In this document: piece by piece, positions 48,390-57,862 of the stretch
How positions within the stretch are numbered: position 1 is the stretch's first letter
Layout of the letters: every line of letters starts with the position of its first letter
NCBI GenBank assembly: GCA_037013495.1
Contig: CM072811.1
Location: 12,281,190-12,345,189, forward strand
Reading direction: 5' to 3'
Length of the DNA stretch: 64,000 nucleotides
Origin: Hippophae tibetana
Lineage: Eukaryota > Streptophyta > Magnoliopsida > Rosales > Elaeagnaceae
The notes under the pieces: model-generated
What the model saw: the letters and a program-made list of their open reading frames with translations, nothing else
Told to the model about the DNA's origin: nothing
The model's database searches: none
Made by a program: the position numbers and the translations under genes

Positions 48390-48964
48390 TGACTACGTGT
48401 GTAGCATCGGTTTGTCGCGTCAACCAACGTTATCCACGTAGTTTAAAATTGAAAATTTGTTTTAGGTCAATTATTATTTTATTTGAACTATTTAAAATTT
48501 AATTTGAATATATATATATATAGTATAAAAAAATAAAAAAAGTAATATCCAAACAAATACAAAAAAATATATAATTTTAAAAACCAATTGTCTCAAAAAC
48601 AAAAATTATACTATATATATATCCAACTTAAATTTTAAAGAGTCAAATAAAATAATAATTGACCTAAAAAAACATTGTACCTAAAAAATATTTTCAGTTG
48701 TAAAATGCATTTTTTAAAAACAAATATACACGTAGGAAGTAACGTCGGTTGACGTGGAGAACCAACGATATACACGTGTGTAGCATCGATTTGCCCCATC
48801 AACTGACGTCCTATACGTAGCATTGGTTTGACATGTCAACCGACACTACGTCCTACGTGGATAGCGTCGGTTTTACACCGAACTGACTTTAAATTCATTA
48901 TAAGTAGGATTTTTTCCAAAAACCAAATTTATATATCGACTTAAATACCCTTTTTGTAGTAGTG
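48390..48964 (-). mobile_element. CACTA-type transposon end with subterminal repeats
   Basis: The right end reads, on the reverse strand, CACTACTACAAAAAGGG (48948-48964), a CACTA superfamily terminus. Next to it are several copies of a subterminal word like TAGCGTCGGTTGAC/ACGTAGG (48720-48890, again 48395-48440). A long palindrome lies inside: 48464-48524 pairs with 48610-48665. No transposase; the left terminus was not found, so it is truncated or non-autonomous. It lies in a gag2 fragment of element H. Confidence 0.75.
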
Positions 48965-50240
48965 ATTCTGTCATAAAAGAATTGGTTATGTAGCTATGAT
49001 GAGGACATTGAAGGAAAAGGAGTTTGAATCGTTCCCAAGCTTCATGAAAGGGCTCTACATCCATATGAGAAAATGTTGCTATCTTCATCCCTATATCAGC
49101 AGTCTTTTGATGGGAATAGAACCTACCCATAAAATTTTCGAAGGGTTCTTACATCCTTTGCTTTTTATGGTTGACTAGGCAACTTTCCTGGTTCTTTCTT
49201 TTGCATTTGTTTAGCCTGTTTCCCAACTTTAGATTCAATCCTTTTAACCGAAGCCTTCATGGTGTTCAACCTTTGATTATTCATCAATTGGTTGTCACGA
49301 CTAACTTGAATAAAAGCATTCAAGCTATCCTCTAAGGTTGGCTTAAAATATTGGCTTGGTGGGTAAGAGTGGTTTTTATTCGACCTTAGTGTTAGACATT
49401 GGGTGTAGGCTGGGTAATTGTTTTGTTTCCAATGATGGCTAGGGTGATTATTGGTGTTTGGATGATACCTTTGAAAGGATTTGACTTGCTCCATGGCATT
49501 GACACTAGAATCACAAGTATTTGAACAATTATGAGTACCATGCCCAATTGAAAAACACACTTCACACACCTCTTGATTTGGCATTTGGTGGGTAGTGAGA
49601 AGTTGCACTTGCTTAGTCAATTCAGCAAGTTGCAAGGTTCTTTCTTATCCAGTTTTTTCTCCCATAGCACCTCCAGCAGCATTATCAACCATGTATTGAC
49701 TCTGCAGTGTCAATCCATCATAAAAGAATTGGTTTTGTAGCTATAATGGAAAGCTATGATTATGACATTGAATGAAAATGAGTTTGAATCGTTCCCAAGC
49801 TTCATGAAAGGGTTCTTCATACATTTGAGAAAATGTTGCTATCTTCGTCCTTAGATCAACAGTCTTTTGATGGGAATAGAACCTACCCATAAACATTTCA
49901 TATACTTCCTCCCAAGTTTTTAGAGAACCCAATTGTAGAGTAATGAACCATGACCAAGCTTTATCCTTGAGGGTGTAAGGAAAACACCTCCTCCTAAGTG
50001 GATCTTCATTAATTTCCTGTAGTGGAAAGGTTTGGACAATAGCATAGAATCCTCGAATAAAATGCAAAGGTCTTCATTACGGACACCATAAAAGGAAGGA
50101 AACAAAGAATAATGAATCTTTTTCAATTCATAGTTGCTTAGAGCCTCTTGTAATTGTATGTCGGAAGTTACATTGTCAATGATTGGCATTGCATAGTCTT
50201 TCATCATTTTCTACCTATCTTCAGCATCCTTCATGGTTAT
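48965..50240 (-). pseudogene. Element H gag2, partly duplicated
   Basis: Pieces 50207-49920 (start; [15 protein letters not shown]), 50067-49741 (capsid: [22 protein letters not shown]) and 49635-49165 (CCHC knuckle [14 protein letters not shown] intact). After the LPSQP segment the sequence jumps back at about 49137 to [14 protein letters not shown], so the capsid part is present twice; the second copy ends at the CACTA terminus. Frameshifts separate the pieces. Confidence 0.85.
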
Positions 50241-50660
50241 TTATAGTTGAAATTGATGCTCCTCCTCTTGTGTATCAACATTTAGCTCTTAAAAAATAGT
50301 AGAAGTCTCTAAGAAAGATTTCTCACTTGACAAAATGTATAGGCTTAAAGCAGAAAGTTGCAAGTAACCTAATTTTTATTTATTTTATTTATTTTTTTAG
50401 AGTGAAAATCTAAATTAAGTTAAGAGAAAATCTAAGTTAATTTTTTTAATGCTAAATTTAAAGAATGGACACAATTTTTGAAACAAACAAATTTCTATTA
50501 TCTCATTTGAATTTTATTACACACATTTTTAAAACAAAACAAAACAAAACAAAGGAAAATACAATAATGGGTGACCTCCCACGTAGGACTAAAATTTATC
50601 GTCTCCTAGTAAGACGTTGTTTGGAGATTGTAGAATGACAAATTCAATGTCTCATTTTCA
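50241..50660 (-). other. gag1-gag2 spacer in element H
   Basis: Noncoding. Contains the hairpin pair: CGTCTTACTAGGAGACG (50600-50615, one pair lost) and TGGGAGGTCACCCA (50568-50581). Confidence 0.8.
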
Positions 50661-51219
50661 TTGAATTTATTTGATCCCATTTGACCATTTAGTTAGTCTT
50701 TGCTTTTTTTTTTTTGCAAATGCTCAACTAACTGTTCCACTTGAACTTCCACCTTTTTAATAGAAGCTTCCATAGATCCAACCGTTGATTAGTTTTAGAT
50801 GGGTTATCTCTATAACTTGAATGAAACAATTAAGGTTTTCCTGCATGGTGGATGTACTGGGAATGCTTCTTGGATAAGGATGGTGGAATTTCTGGCCTAG
50901 TTTATTTGAGCTATGGGCAAAAGAATGGTTATTGGTGTTGGTTTGCGTAGTGAGAAGGGAAACTTGCTTGGTCAATTCAACAAGTTATTACTGAACTTCA
51001 TTGTTGGAATCGATTTCATGAACTCCAGCTTTTCTTACTCATGAGCTTTTCTATTAGGAATTAGCACCTAACATTTTAAACAGTTTGTATGTCTTTGAGG
51101 CATTCTTTTCACCCATTACTCTCCTAACAATGTTGTCGATAATGAACTGGCATTACTACGTATGTCCATCGTAAAAGAATTGGTTCTGCAACTGTAGGGG
51201 AAATCTATGATGGAGGTAT
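50661..51219 (-). pseudogene. Element H gag1, C-terminal part
   Basis: Antisense translation follows gag1 of element A: KAGVHEIDSNNEV (about 51000), LTKQVSLLTTQTNTNN, HPYPRSIPS and LNCFIQV in 50757-50975. The stretch that would hold the zinc knuckle is deleted. Ends at the solo LTR boundary (51220). Confidence 0.8.
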
Positions 51220-51220
51220 T

Positions 51221-52592
51221 TGATAAGAGTCAAATTATTGCATTTTTGTTATGATTTAAATGTTGATATTTGTGTGAAAATTGTGTTTATTTGATTATTT
51301 AATCCACAAATGTCATTTCATGGGTATTTCGCGTTTAAAGTGAAATTTCAGGTAAAATCATGATTTTGGAGAAGTTTGGGACAAATTTCAATGATCGGGA
51401 TTGAGTGAAAATAAAAAGAAAACAAAGTTTCAAAATTTAGAAATCCTGCCGCCGGCGAAAATCATGTTGGGAGCACAGGTTTTGGAAAATTAATCGTGCC
51501 GCCGGCCACATTCATCTTGCTGCCGACGAGAGTCAGCGAAACCAAAATCGTAACTTTTCCAGAAATCTCGCCGCAGCGATAAAAATGTCGCCGCCGACGA
51601 GTTTCTTCCGAAAACACATTTTTTATGTTGTTTTGTTCCAAAATTGTCCCCAAAACCCTAGATCTATATATACAATATGATAGAGAGAGAGGAGCATGGA
51701 AGAGAGAGGAGGTCAAAGAAATATTTGGAGGAGAAAAGGCAATTTTGGAGAAAAAGTTTGGAGAAGCTTGAAGGATCATCAACATTGTTGCTACCAAGTC
51801 TTCATCTTCAAGAGTTTTTCATCTCTTCTCCTTAGCTTTTATTTTCTGCATTTTATTCAGATTTTTTATTCATGGATTCAATTGAGATAATGTTTGTTCT
51901 TATTTCTATTATGAACTAATTCGATTTTTCTAAGGCTGTGATGTAGTTGAATCAAGAAAATCTGATTTTTTTTGTTATTGTTATATGAGTTCATTGTTTT
52001 CAAATTGAGTATTTATTTCCATGCTTAATGCTTTTAAATTTCTGGCCAAGATTTAGATGATTTGTTGCATTATATTGAGACCGAGAGGAGATGTGTAATG
52101 AATGATTCTTGTGATAAATACCGTATGTTGAATGCGAGTGTGAGAACTAATGCATGATGTATGTGGTTATTCTAGAAATTCCATAAATCGTAATGTGCTT
52201 GTTTGTGATTAAATCTTCATAGAAATATAGTTGGTTTTCATAGATAAGTAATTCTAATATAACTCGAGAGAGAGTATTAGGTAAATTTGGGATTTTCAAC
52301 CATTACTTTTAGCTTTGATTCTCATATAACATGACTTGAAATTGGATTGAATTGATTTAGCAAAATCAAATGCCTTAGCGTTTTTAATCATTTGTGAACA
52401 ACATTCAATTGTGTTATTTGCGTTTAGTTTTAAGTTAATTTGCTTCTTAAAAAATTTCAACAATTCGGTTTTCAAATAAAATTAGGATTAGCCAATTTCG
52501 GTACTTAGTAACGCCATTCCTTGTGGGTTCGATATCCGTACCTTTGTACACCTTATTACTTGAACGATTCTTACACTTGCGAAAATACGCAT
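51221..52592 (+). mobile_element. Solo LTR (LTR I) of another Ty3/gypsy family, in gag1 of H
   Basis: 1372 bp from TGATAAGAGTC to ACGCATCA. The U3 carries CCGCCGGCG-type words (51445-51600) and a TATA region (CTATATATACAA, about 51663). The 3' end, with GGGTTCGATATCCGTAC and CACTTGCGAAAATACGCATCA-like text, is typical of Athila/Tat LTRs. It is followed by gag1 sequence in the orientation opposite to the rest of gag1 (see the inversion). Confidence 0.8.
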
Positions 52593-52656
52593 CACTTCCC
52601 TCTTGATATTCTAAATGAGGATCAACTTAGAATGAGATGTTTCCCCTACACCATCT
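52593..52656 (+). pseudogene. Inverted 64-bp piece of gag1
   Basis: Encodes on the plus strand [21 protein letters not shown] residues of gag1, while the flanking gag1 parts are on the minus strand. It starts with CTTCC, the complement of GGAAG at 52894. Confidence 0.85.
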
Positions 52657-52893
52657 TGCTGGCGGCGGGATTTCCAAATTTTGAAACTTTGTTTTCTTTT
52701 TATTTTCACTCAATCCCGATCATTGAAATTTGTCCCAAACTTCTCCAAAATCATGATTTTACCTGAAATTGCACTTTAAACACGAAATACCCGTGAAATG
52801 ACATTTGTGGATTAAATAATCAAATAAACACAATTTTCACACAAATATCAACATTTAAATCATAACAAAAATGAAATAATTTGACTCTTATCA
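52657..52893 (-). repeat. Inverted partial copy of LTR I
   Basis: Near-identical reverse complement of 51221-51457, ending CTCTTATCA at 52893. Together with LTR I it forms an inverted repeat of about 237 bp with a 1.2-kb spacer. Confidence 0.9.
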
Positions 52894-53269
52894 GGAAGGT
52901 TTGGACTGTGGCATAAAAGTCTCTAATGAAGGAAAGAGAATCTTCATTAGGTAGCCCATAAAAGGAATGTAGCATAGAAAAATGAATATTTTTCAGTTCA
53001 TAATTACAAGCAACCTCACCCAACTGGATATCAGTAGTTGTCGTGCCAATCATTGGTCTTGCAAACTCCTTCATGGTGGTTTCACTAACATGTGGGTTTT
53101 CTCCCATTTCTTTTGGTTATGGTAAAGGATTAAGGCTTGGTTCTAGGTTTGGCTCAAAAATAGGCTGATGGTTAGAATCCAGCCTTGTGGAAAGTTGTTT
53201 AAATTTATGAATATTATCTATATATATATATGGTGTAAGGGGGTTTCCTAAGGATCTCTTACCATGCAT
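52894..53269 (-). pseudogene. Element H gag1, N-terminal part
   Basis: Starts with an ATG at 53269 (MHGKRSLGNPLTPY, like MRGRRSLGNPLTPY of element A). Carries ETTMKEFARPMIGTTTTDI and IHFSMLHSFYGLPNEDSLSFIRDFYATVQTF. Shows that gag1 in this copy had the full N-terminus; 53270-53379 is leader. Confidence 0.85.
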
Positions 53270-53917
53270 AAACTATTGAAAGGGTAAATTTAAAACACCT
53301 CTCAAGAAAAATAATAAAATAACCATACAAAAATATAGAGAAAATACTAAACAAACAAGTTAAACCCAAAGTTAAATAATGATGAGTGCTCAAAAAGCAC
53401 TAAAATAACCATGATTTTATGTACCTTAATTGATTAAAAATACATATATTTATATGTTTTATCATATATTTATATAAATTTGTCTTTTTCGGAATCACGG
53501 GTATTTTTATTGTTTTTCAGGTATTTTGGCTTCAAAACGCAATGTAAAGAGTCAAAGAGGAATATTTGAAGCAATACATCACAAATATATCAATAAATAA
53601 GTGAGAAAAGGTCAACAAACATGGAAAAATCGGACGAAATGGGTCGAAAAGGTCAAAAATGTCAAAAAGACGGAAATCGCGCGCCGCAGCCCAGCCGTGC
53701 GCGCAGCCCACCGCCCCAGCGCCCAGCCGCGCGCGCCCCAGCATCCCATTCCGCGCGCGCTGGCATGCCCAGCTGCGCGTAGCTCAGCGTGCGGGCACTG
53801 TTCACGCGCGCCGAGCTGCGCACAACGACAGCCCCAGCGCGCGCGCGCAGCGCCCCAGCAGCCCCCCTCCGCGCGCCCAACGCGTTTTCGCCCCATTTTT
53901 CACGTGCAGCCGCCCTG

Positions 53918-53948
53918 TGACGTCATGCTGACGTCATTGATGACATCA
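53918..53948 (+). promoter_or_regulatory. Three tandem TGACGTCA-like boxes (as-1/bZIP type)
   Basis: TGACGTCA at 53918-53925 and 53929-53936, TGACATCA at 53941-53948. Spacing is 11 and 12 bp, close to the 12-bp spacing of palindrome centres in as-1/ocs elements bound by TGA-type bZIP factors. They lie about 80 bp upstream of the TATA box. B and the LTR at 6035 keep degenerate versions. Confidence 0.7.
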
Positions 53949-54026
53949 GCAATTCCAATACGTGTTTTTACATTTTTTAATATTTTTTTAACATTTTTTT
54001 ACTCATTTTTTCTCTCCATCCTCACC

Positions 54027-54034
54027 TATAAATA
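54027..54034 (+). promoter_or_regulatory. TATA box of element A LTR
   Basis: CTATAAATACCCCCC context; conserved in the same place in the LTRs of B and at 6041. Probable start of the genomic RNA about 30 bp downstream. Confidence 0.8.
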
Positions 54035-55445
54035 CCCCCCTTCCCTTCACTTCAAATCACACCTTCAAAACTCACTTCTCTCTTCTTTCTTTCTCTCATT
54101 TCTTAGTTTTTAGTTTCTCTTAGTTTCTTTCTTAGTTTCTAAGCTTTTCTTAGTGTTTCTCTTAGTTTTTAGTTCAATTCTCTTAGGTTTAGAGTTCTTC
54201 TCTTTTTGAGAGGAACTTGTAATGTTTTTGTAATAATTTAGATTTTTGATTCAATATATGGAAGTGCAAATTCCGCTCGGAGGTTTTCTAGCAACGGGAA
54301 TAGCGTCGAAGTTCTGTAAGGATTTTATTTTCTTTACAGTTATTTTTATGCTTTATTCTTACATGTTATATTCAACTTGTCTGTGGTTAAATTTAACTAT
54401 GCTAGCTGTTTAGTAAAAATGATGTAATAACGACGTTGTTATGCTTGCGAAATATTAAATAGGTAAAAATCTTTAAAATGAATTGATTTTGTTTTTATTC
54501 AAGATTTTATATTAAGAATGTTAGAGAGAAATATATTATTTTTCATTACAAACTTAAACCCGAAAATTAGATTTTAAGGTTTAGTTATCCGGTCTAATTT
54601 ATAGTAGTGCTCTTTTATTTGTTGGTACAATCGCCCGGTAGTTAGAGTGAAACTCTATTTCAAAAGTTTTTATAAGAATTATTATGTGAAAATGTATTGA
54701 CAACATGTTTTCAATAGTGGTTTTAAAACTTGAAAGTTAGTACTCGGATAATTAAATTCTTAAGTTTAATTTGGACACCTTGAATAATGTTTAAATTGTC
54801 TAACCCCACCAAAGGTGGCATTTAAATGGTTCATTTTCAATCTCTTAGAAAAAGGAATTAATTTAATTAAGCATATTAGTTATCAACCCCACCCATAGGT
54901 GTTAATTGATTTGTTTAGTTAACAAAGAATATCTAACCCCACCAAAGGTGGTATTTATATAAAAAAGAGAGAATCAATAAAATATCAATTTATATCTTTA
55001 ATAACCTAGTTAATATGAGCAAGCATAATTAATTTAGTTATTATATCCATAAATACTCCGCTAATATAAAAGATAAAAATTTGCATGAATATTTATTGAA
55101 TCCGTATATATGTTTATTTTTAGATAATTATTTATTGAATTTGTATCTATGTTTATTTTTATGTTATTAGATTATATTTAATTAATCTGTATATATGTTT
55201 ATTTTATGTTATTAGATTAGGAACACAAAAACCAAACTATCGTGACAGGATGTTTAGGATTTAATTTCGTTTTTAAAAGGTTGAATAATAAATTAAAAAC
55301 CACATACATTCCTTCCTTAGATCGACCTTGGGAGTATACTTATCATTTTCTTCGAAATGATTCGTGCACTTGCGAGAGTTTTATAAATATTAAAACCAAA
55401 GTATTTGCGGGAATCGACGAAGCCGGTTTTCGTTCATCAAGTTTT

Positions 55446-55463
55446 TGGCGCCGTTGCCGGGGA
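55446..55463 (+). promoter_or_regulatory. Primer-binding site of element A (tRNA-Asp type)
   Basis: TGGCGCCGTTGCCGGGGA, six bases after the LTR end. This primer sequence is typical of plant Athila/Tat elements. Confidence 0.95.
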
Positions 55464-56167
55464 AGGAATAGCGTTTTTAAATTATTTATCAAATTTTTAA
55501 AAACATTTTTGTGCTGTAAATAATTGTGATATTTTAACAATAATCAAATTTCAAAATTCATAATAAATAAAAATAAAAAAATAAAAAAATAAAAAATAAA
55601 AAAAATAATAATTTTTTTTAATTGTAAAATAATTTAGAAATTTGAAATTTGAAGTAAAAAAATTTTACCGTTCATGAATAGTAAAAAAAAAATAAATAAA
55701 AAAAAAAATTTAAAATTTAAAATTCAAAAAATTTTAAGTTAATAAGACATAATATAGCGTGAATAGTAAAATAAAATTACCGTTCATGAATAGTAAAAAA
55801 AAAAAAATTTTTTTTTGAATTGATATCTAATTAACTAAATAGCATGAAAAGTAAAAATCTAAGGGAGTTCTGTCTAGGAGACTAGTTCTTGAAGCCTTTG
55901 TGCCACTAGTCTTTCTTGGGAACGTTGCTCTGGCTAGGAGAATGGTATTTAAGGAGCCGTTTGCACCACCATTCTTTCCTGGGAGCACTCTTGGTTAATA
56001 CTAATTATGTTACAAAATAATAATAAAAAAAAAATAAATAAAAAAAAAATTTCTTTTTTTAGGGTTTAACTAGTTTTGTTTAGTGCTTTGTATTGAATAA
56101 CATGTAAATTTTCTCTAAATTTTTTATTTTGTTGACAGGAGTTTGAAATTTACGTTTACAATAGTCT
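55464..56167 (+). other. Leader of element A
   Basis: Noncoding. 55560-55850 is extremely AT-rich, with two copies of TACCGTTCATGAATAGTAAA (55667 and 55779). 55863-55990 holds tandem stem-loops. 56041-56167 leads into gag1. Confidence 0.85.
55873..55983 (+). ncRNA. Two tandem stem-loops upstream of gag1 (candidate packaging signal)
   Basis: Two related ~58-nt units. Unit 1 pairs GACTAGT (55880-55886) with ACTAGTC (55905-55911). Unit 2 pairs GAATGGT (55940-55946) with ACCATTC (55968-55974). Outside the core, AGGA/TCYT extends both stems across a TT bulge. Two of the core pairs differ between the units by changes on both sides (C-G to A-T and A-T to G-C), so pairing is kept while sequence changes. 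Cis-acting RNA structure is inferred, not shown. Confidence 0.6.
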
Positions 56168-57501
56168 ATGCGTGGTAGGAGATCCTTAGGAAACCCCCTT
56201 ACACCATATGTAAATAAATTTCATAAATTTAAACAAGTGTCAACAAAACTGGATTCTACCCATCAACCTGTTTTTGAGCCAAACATAGAACCAAGTCTTA
56301 ATCCTTTACTAGAACCAAAAGAAATGGAGGAAAACCAACATATTAGGGAAACCACGATGAAGGAGTTTGCAAGACCGGTAATACGGCAACTGCCGCTATC
56401 CAGTTGGGAGAGGCTGCTCGGAATTATGACCTTAAAAATATTCATTTTTCTATGCTTCCTTCCTTTTATGGGTTACCTAATGAAGATTCTCTTTCCTTTA
56501 TGAGAGATTTCTATGCTACGGTCCAAACATTCCCCCTCGGTATTCTAAATGAGGATCAACTTAGGATGAGATGTTTTCCCTACACATTAAAGGATAAGGC
56601 CAAAGCTTGGTTGATGTCACTTCCCCCAGGTTCTCTGATGACATGGGGTAATATTTACAATAAATTCATGGGAAAATTCTATTCCCACCAAAAAACATCA
56701 GAGTTGAGAGGAAAGATTGCTACTTTCTCTCAGATGGATGGAGAACCATTCCATGAAGCTTGGGATAGGTTCAAAATGTTTCTCACTCAATGTCCCCATC
56801 ATAGCTTTCCCCTGCAGTTGCAGAACCAATTCTTTTACGATGGACTTACACAACAATGTCAGTTCATTGTCGACAACGCTGCAGGAGGAGCAATAGGAGA
56901 AAAAACTGCCTCAGAGACGTATAACCTCTTTGAGATGTTGGGTGCTAATTCCCAACAGAAAAGCTCCCGAGTGAGAAAAGCTGGAGTTCATGAAATCGAC
57001 TCCAATAATGAAGTTCAACAACAACTTGTTCAACTGACTAAGCAAGTTGCCCTTCTCGCTACACAAACCAACACCAATAATGATCAATATGGTTTGTATA
57101 ACAACATGGGACATGGTACTGAAGCCTGTCCATATCAAGGAGATACAACTGGACCTGAACAGGTCAATGTGTTGGGAGCATATCAACAGAGACCAAGGTT
57201 TGATCCCAATTCAAATACCTATAATCCTGGGTGGAGAAGTCATCCAAATTTCTCTTGGAGGCAAAACAACCCTCCTTTCACTCAAAGCTCAAACCAGGCA
57301 GGCCAGCAATTCCACCCACCTATTCCAAGAAGCATTCCCAATAAACCAACTCTGGAGGACAACTTGAATTCTTTTATTCAAGTTTGTAGGGATAACCAAT
57401 CTAAAACCAATCAACGGTTGGACTCTGTGGAAGCTTCTATCAAAAAGGTGGAAGTTCAAGTTGAACAGTTAGTTGAACATTTGCAAAAAGGCAAAGACTA
57501 A
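56168..57501 (+). CDS. gag1: additional upstream Gag, with a frameshift
   Basis: Separate capsid-type gene ahead of the normal gag. It begins at ATG 56168 (MRGRRSLGNPLTPY, same start as element H). Near 56375-56390 the frame shifts (4 bases fewer than in H); the rest is open from 56404 to the stop at 57501 (365 codons). Capsid region: [46 protein letters not shown]. By eye about 68% of ~200 aligned residues match gag2. The CCHC knuckle has lost its first two Cys (Tyr229 and Tyr232 in the 365-codon frame; His237 and Cys242 remain), both by TGT-to-TAT change. The tail EDNLNSFIQVCRDNQ ends with a coiled-coil-like heptad stretch. The frame stops before any protease. Confidence 0.85.
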
Positions 57502-57862
57502 TTTGAAACTTAAATGAATTCAATGAAGAGGAGACATTGAGTTTTTCATTCTGCAATCTCCAAGCAACGTTTTACTAGAAGACGATAAATTTTAGTCCTG
57601 TATGGGAGGTCACCCATTATTGTATTTTCCTTTGTTTTAGTTTGCATGTAATAAAAATTCAGATGAAATAAAATTCGTTTGTTTCAAAAATTCTGTCCAT
57701 TCGCTTAAAAATAAAAATAAAAATAAATAAAAAAAAAAATTAGGTTCCTTGCACTTTTTGCTTTTACGTTTTATCAAGTTATAAATATTTCTTAGAGATA
57801 TCTACTAAAAGCAAAATGTTGATACACAATAGGAGGAGGATCATTTTCAACTACAAACAACC
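57502..57862 (+). other. Spacer between gag1 and gag2 with hairpin pair
   Basis: Hairpin 1, 57568-57584 (CGTTTT-ACTAG-AAGACG, one G-T pair). Hairpin 2, 57602-57617 (ATGGG-AGGTCA-CCCAT). The same pair is found after pol at 63048-63096 and in the spacers of B and H. The rest is AT-rich; no gene. Confidence 0.85.

Larger units (their letters stand above)
48965..53379 (-). mobile_element. Athila-like dual-gag element H, fragment
   Basis: Minus-strand 5' portion of an element of the A family: leader, gag1 and gag2 in this order. It is interrupted by a solo LTR with a local inversion (51221-52893), by element A in the leader (53380), and cut by the CACTA piece (48964). No pol, LTR or primer site of this copy is in the window; the leader should continue beyond the far end of element A. 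Confidence 0.85.
53380..55439 (+). repeat. 5' LTR of element A
   Basis: 2060 bp, TGATGA...TCATCA. U3 contains a GC/CpG-rich island (about 53680-53900), three TGACGTCA-like boxes and a TATA box. R/U5 contains the ATTGTATTGACAACATG block and two CCACC(A)AAGGTGG repeats (54815-54960). The open frames over the GC-rich island on both strands have no support as genes. Confidence 0.95.

Noticed and set aside
53532..54113. Several long open frames (up to 170 codons) on both strands
   Set aside because: Same reason: CpG-rich island of the LTR of element A, few stops by composition.
55446..55463. tRNA-like sequences at primer-binding sites (also 28363, 36189, 39429)
   Set aside because: Only the complement of a tRNA 3' end is present; no cloverleaf, so not tRNA genes.
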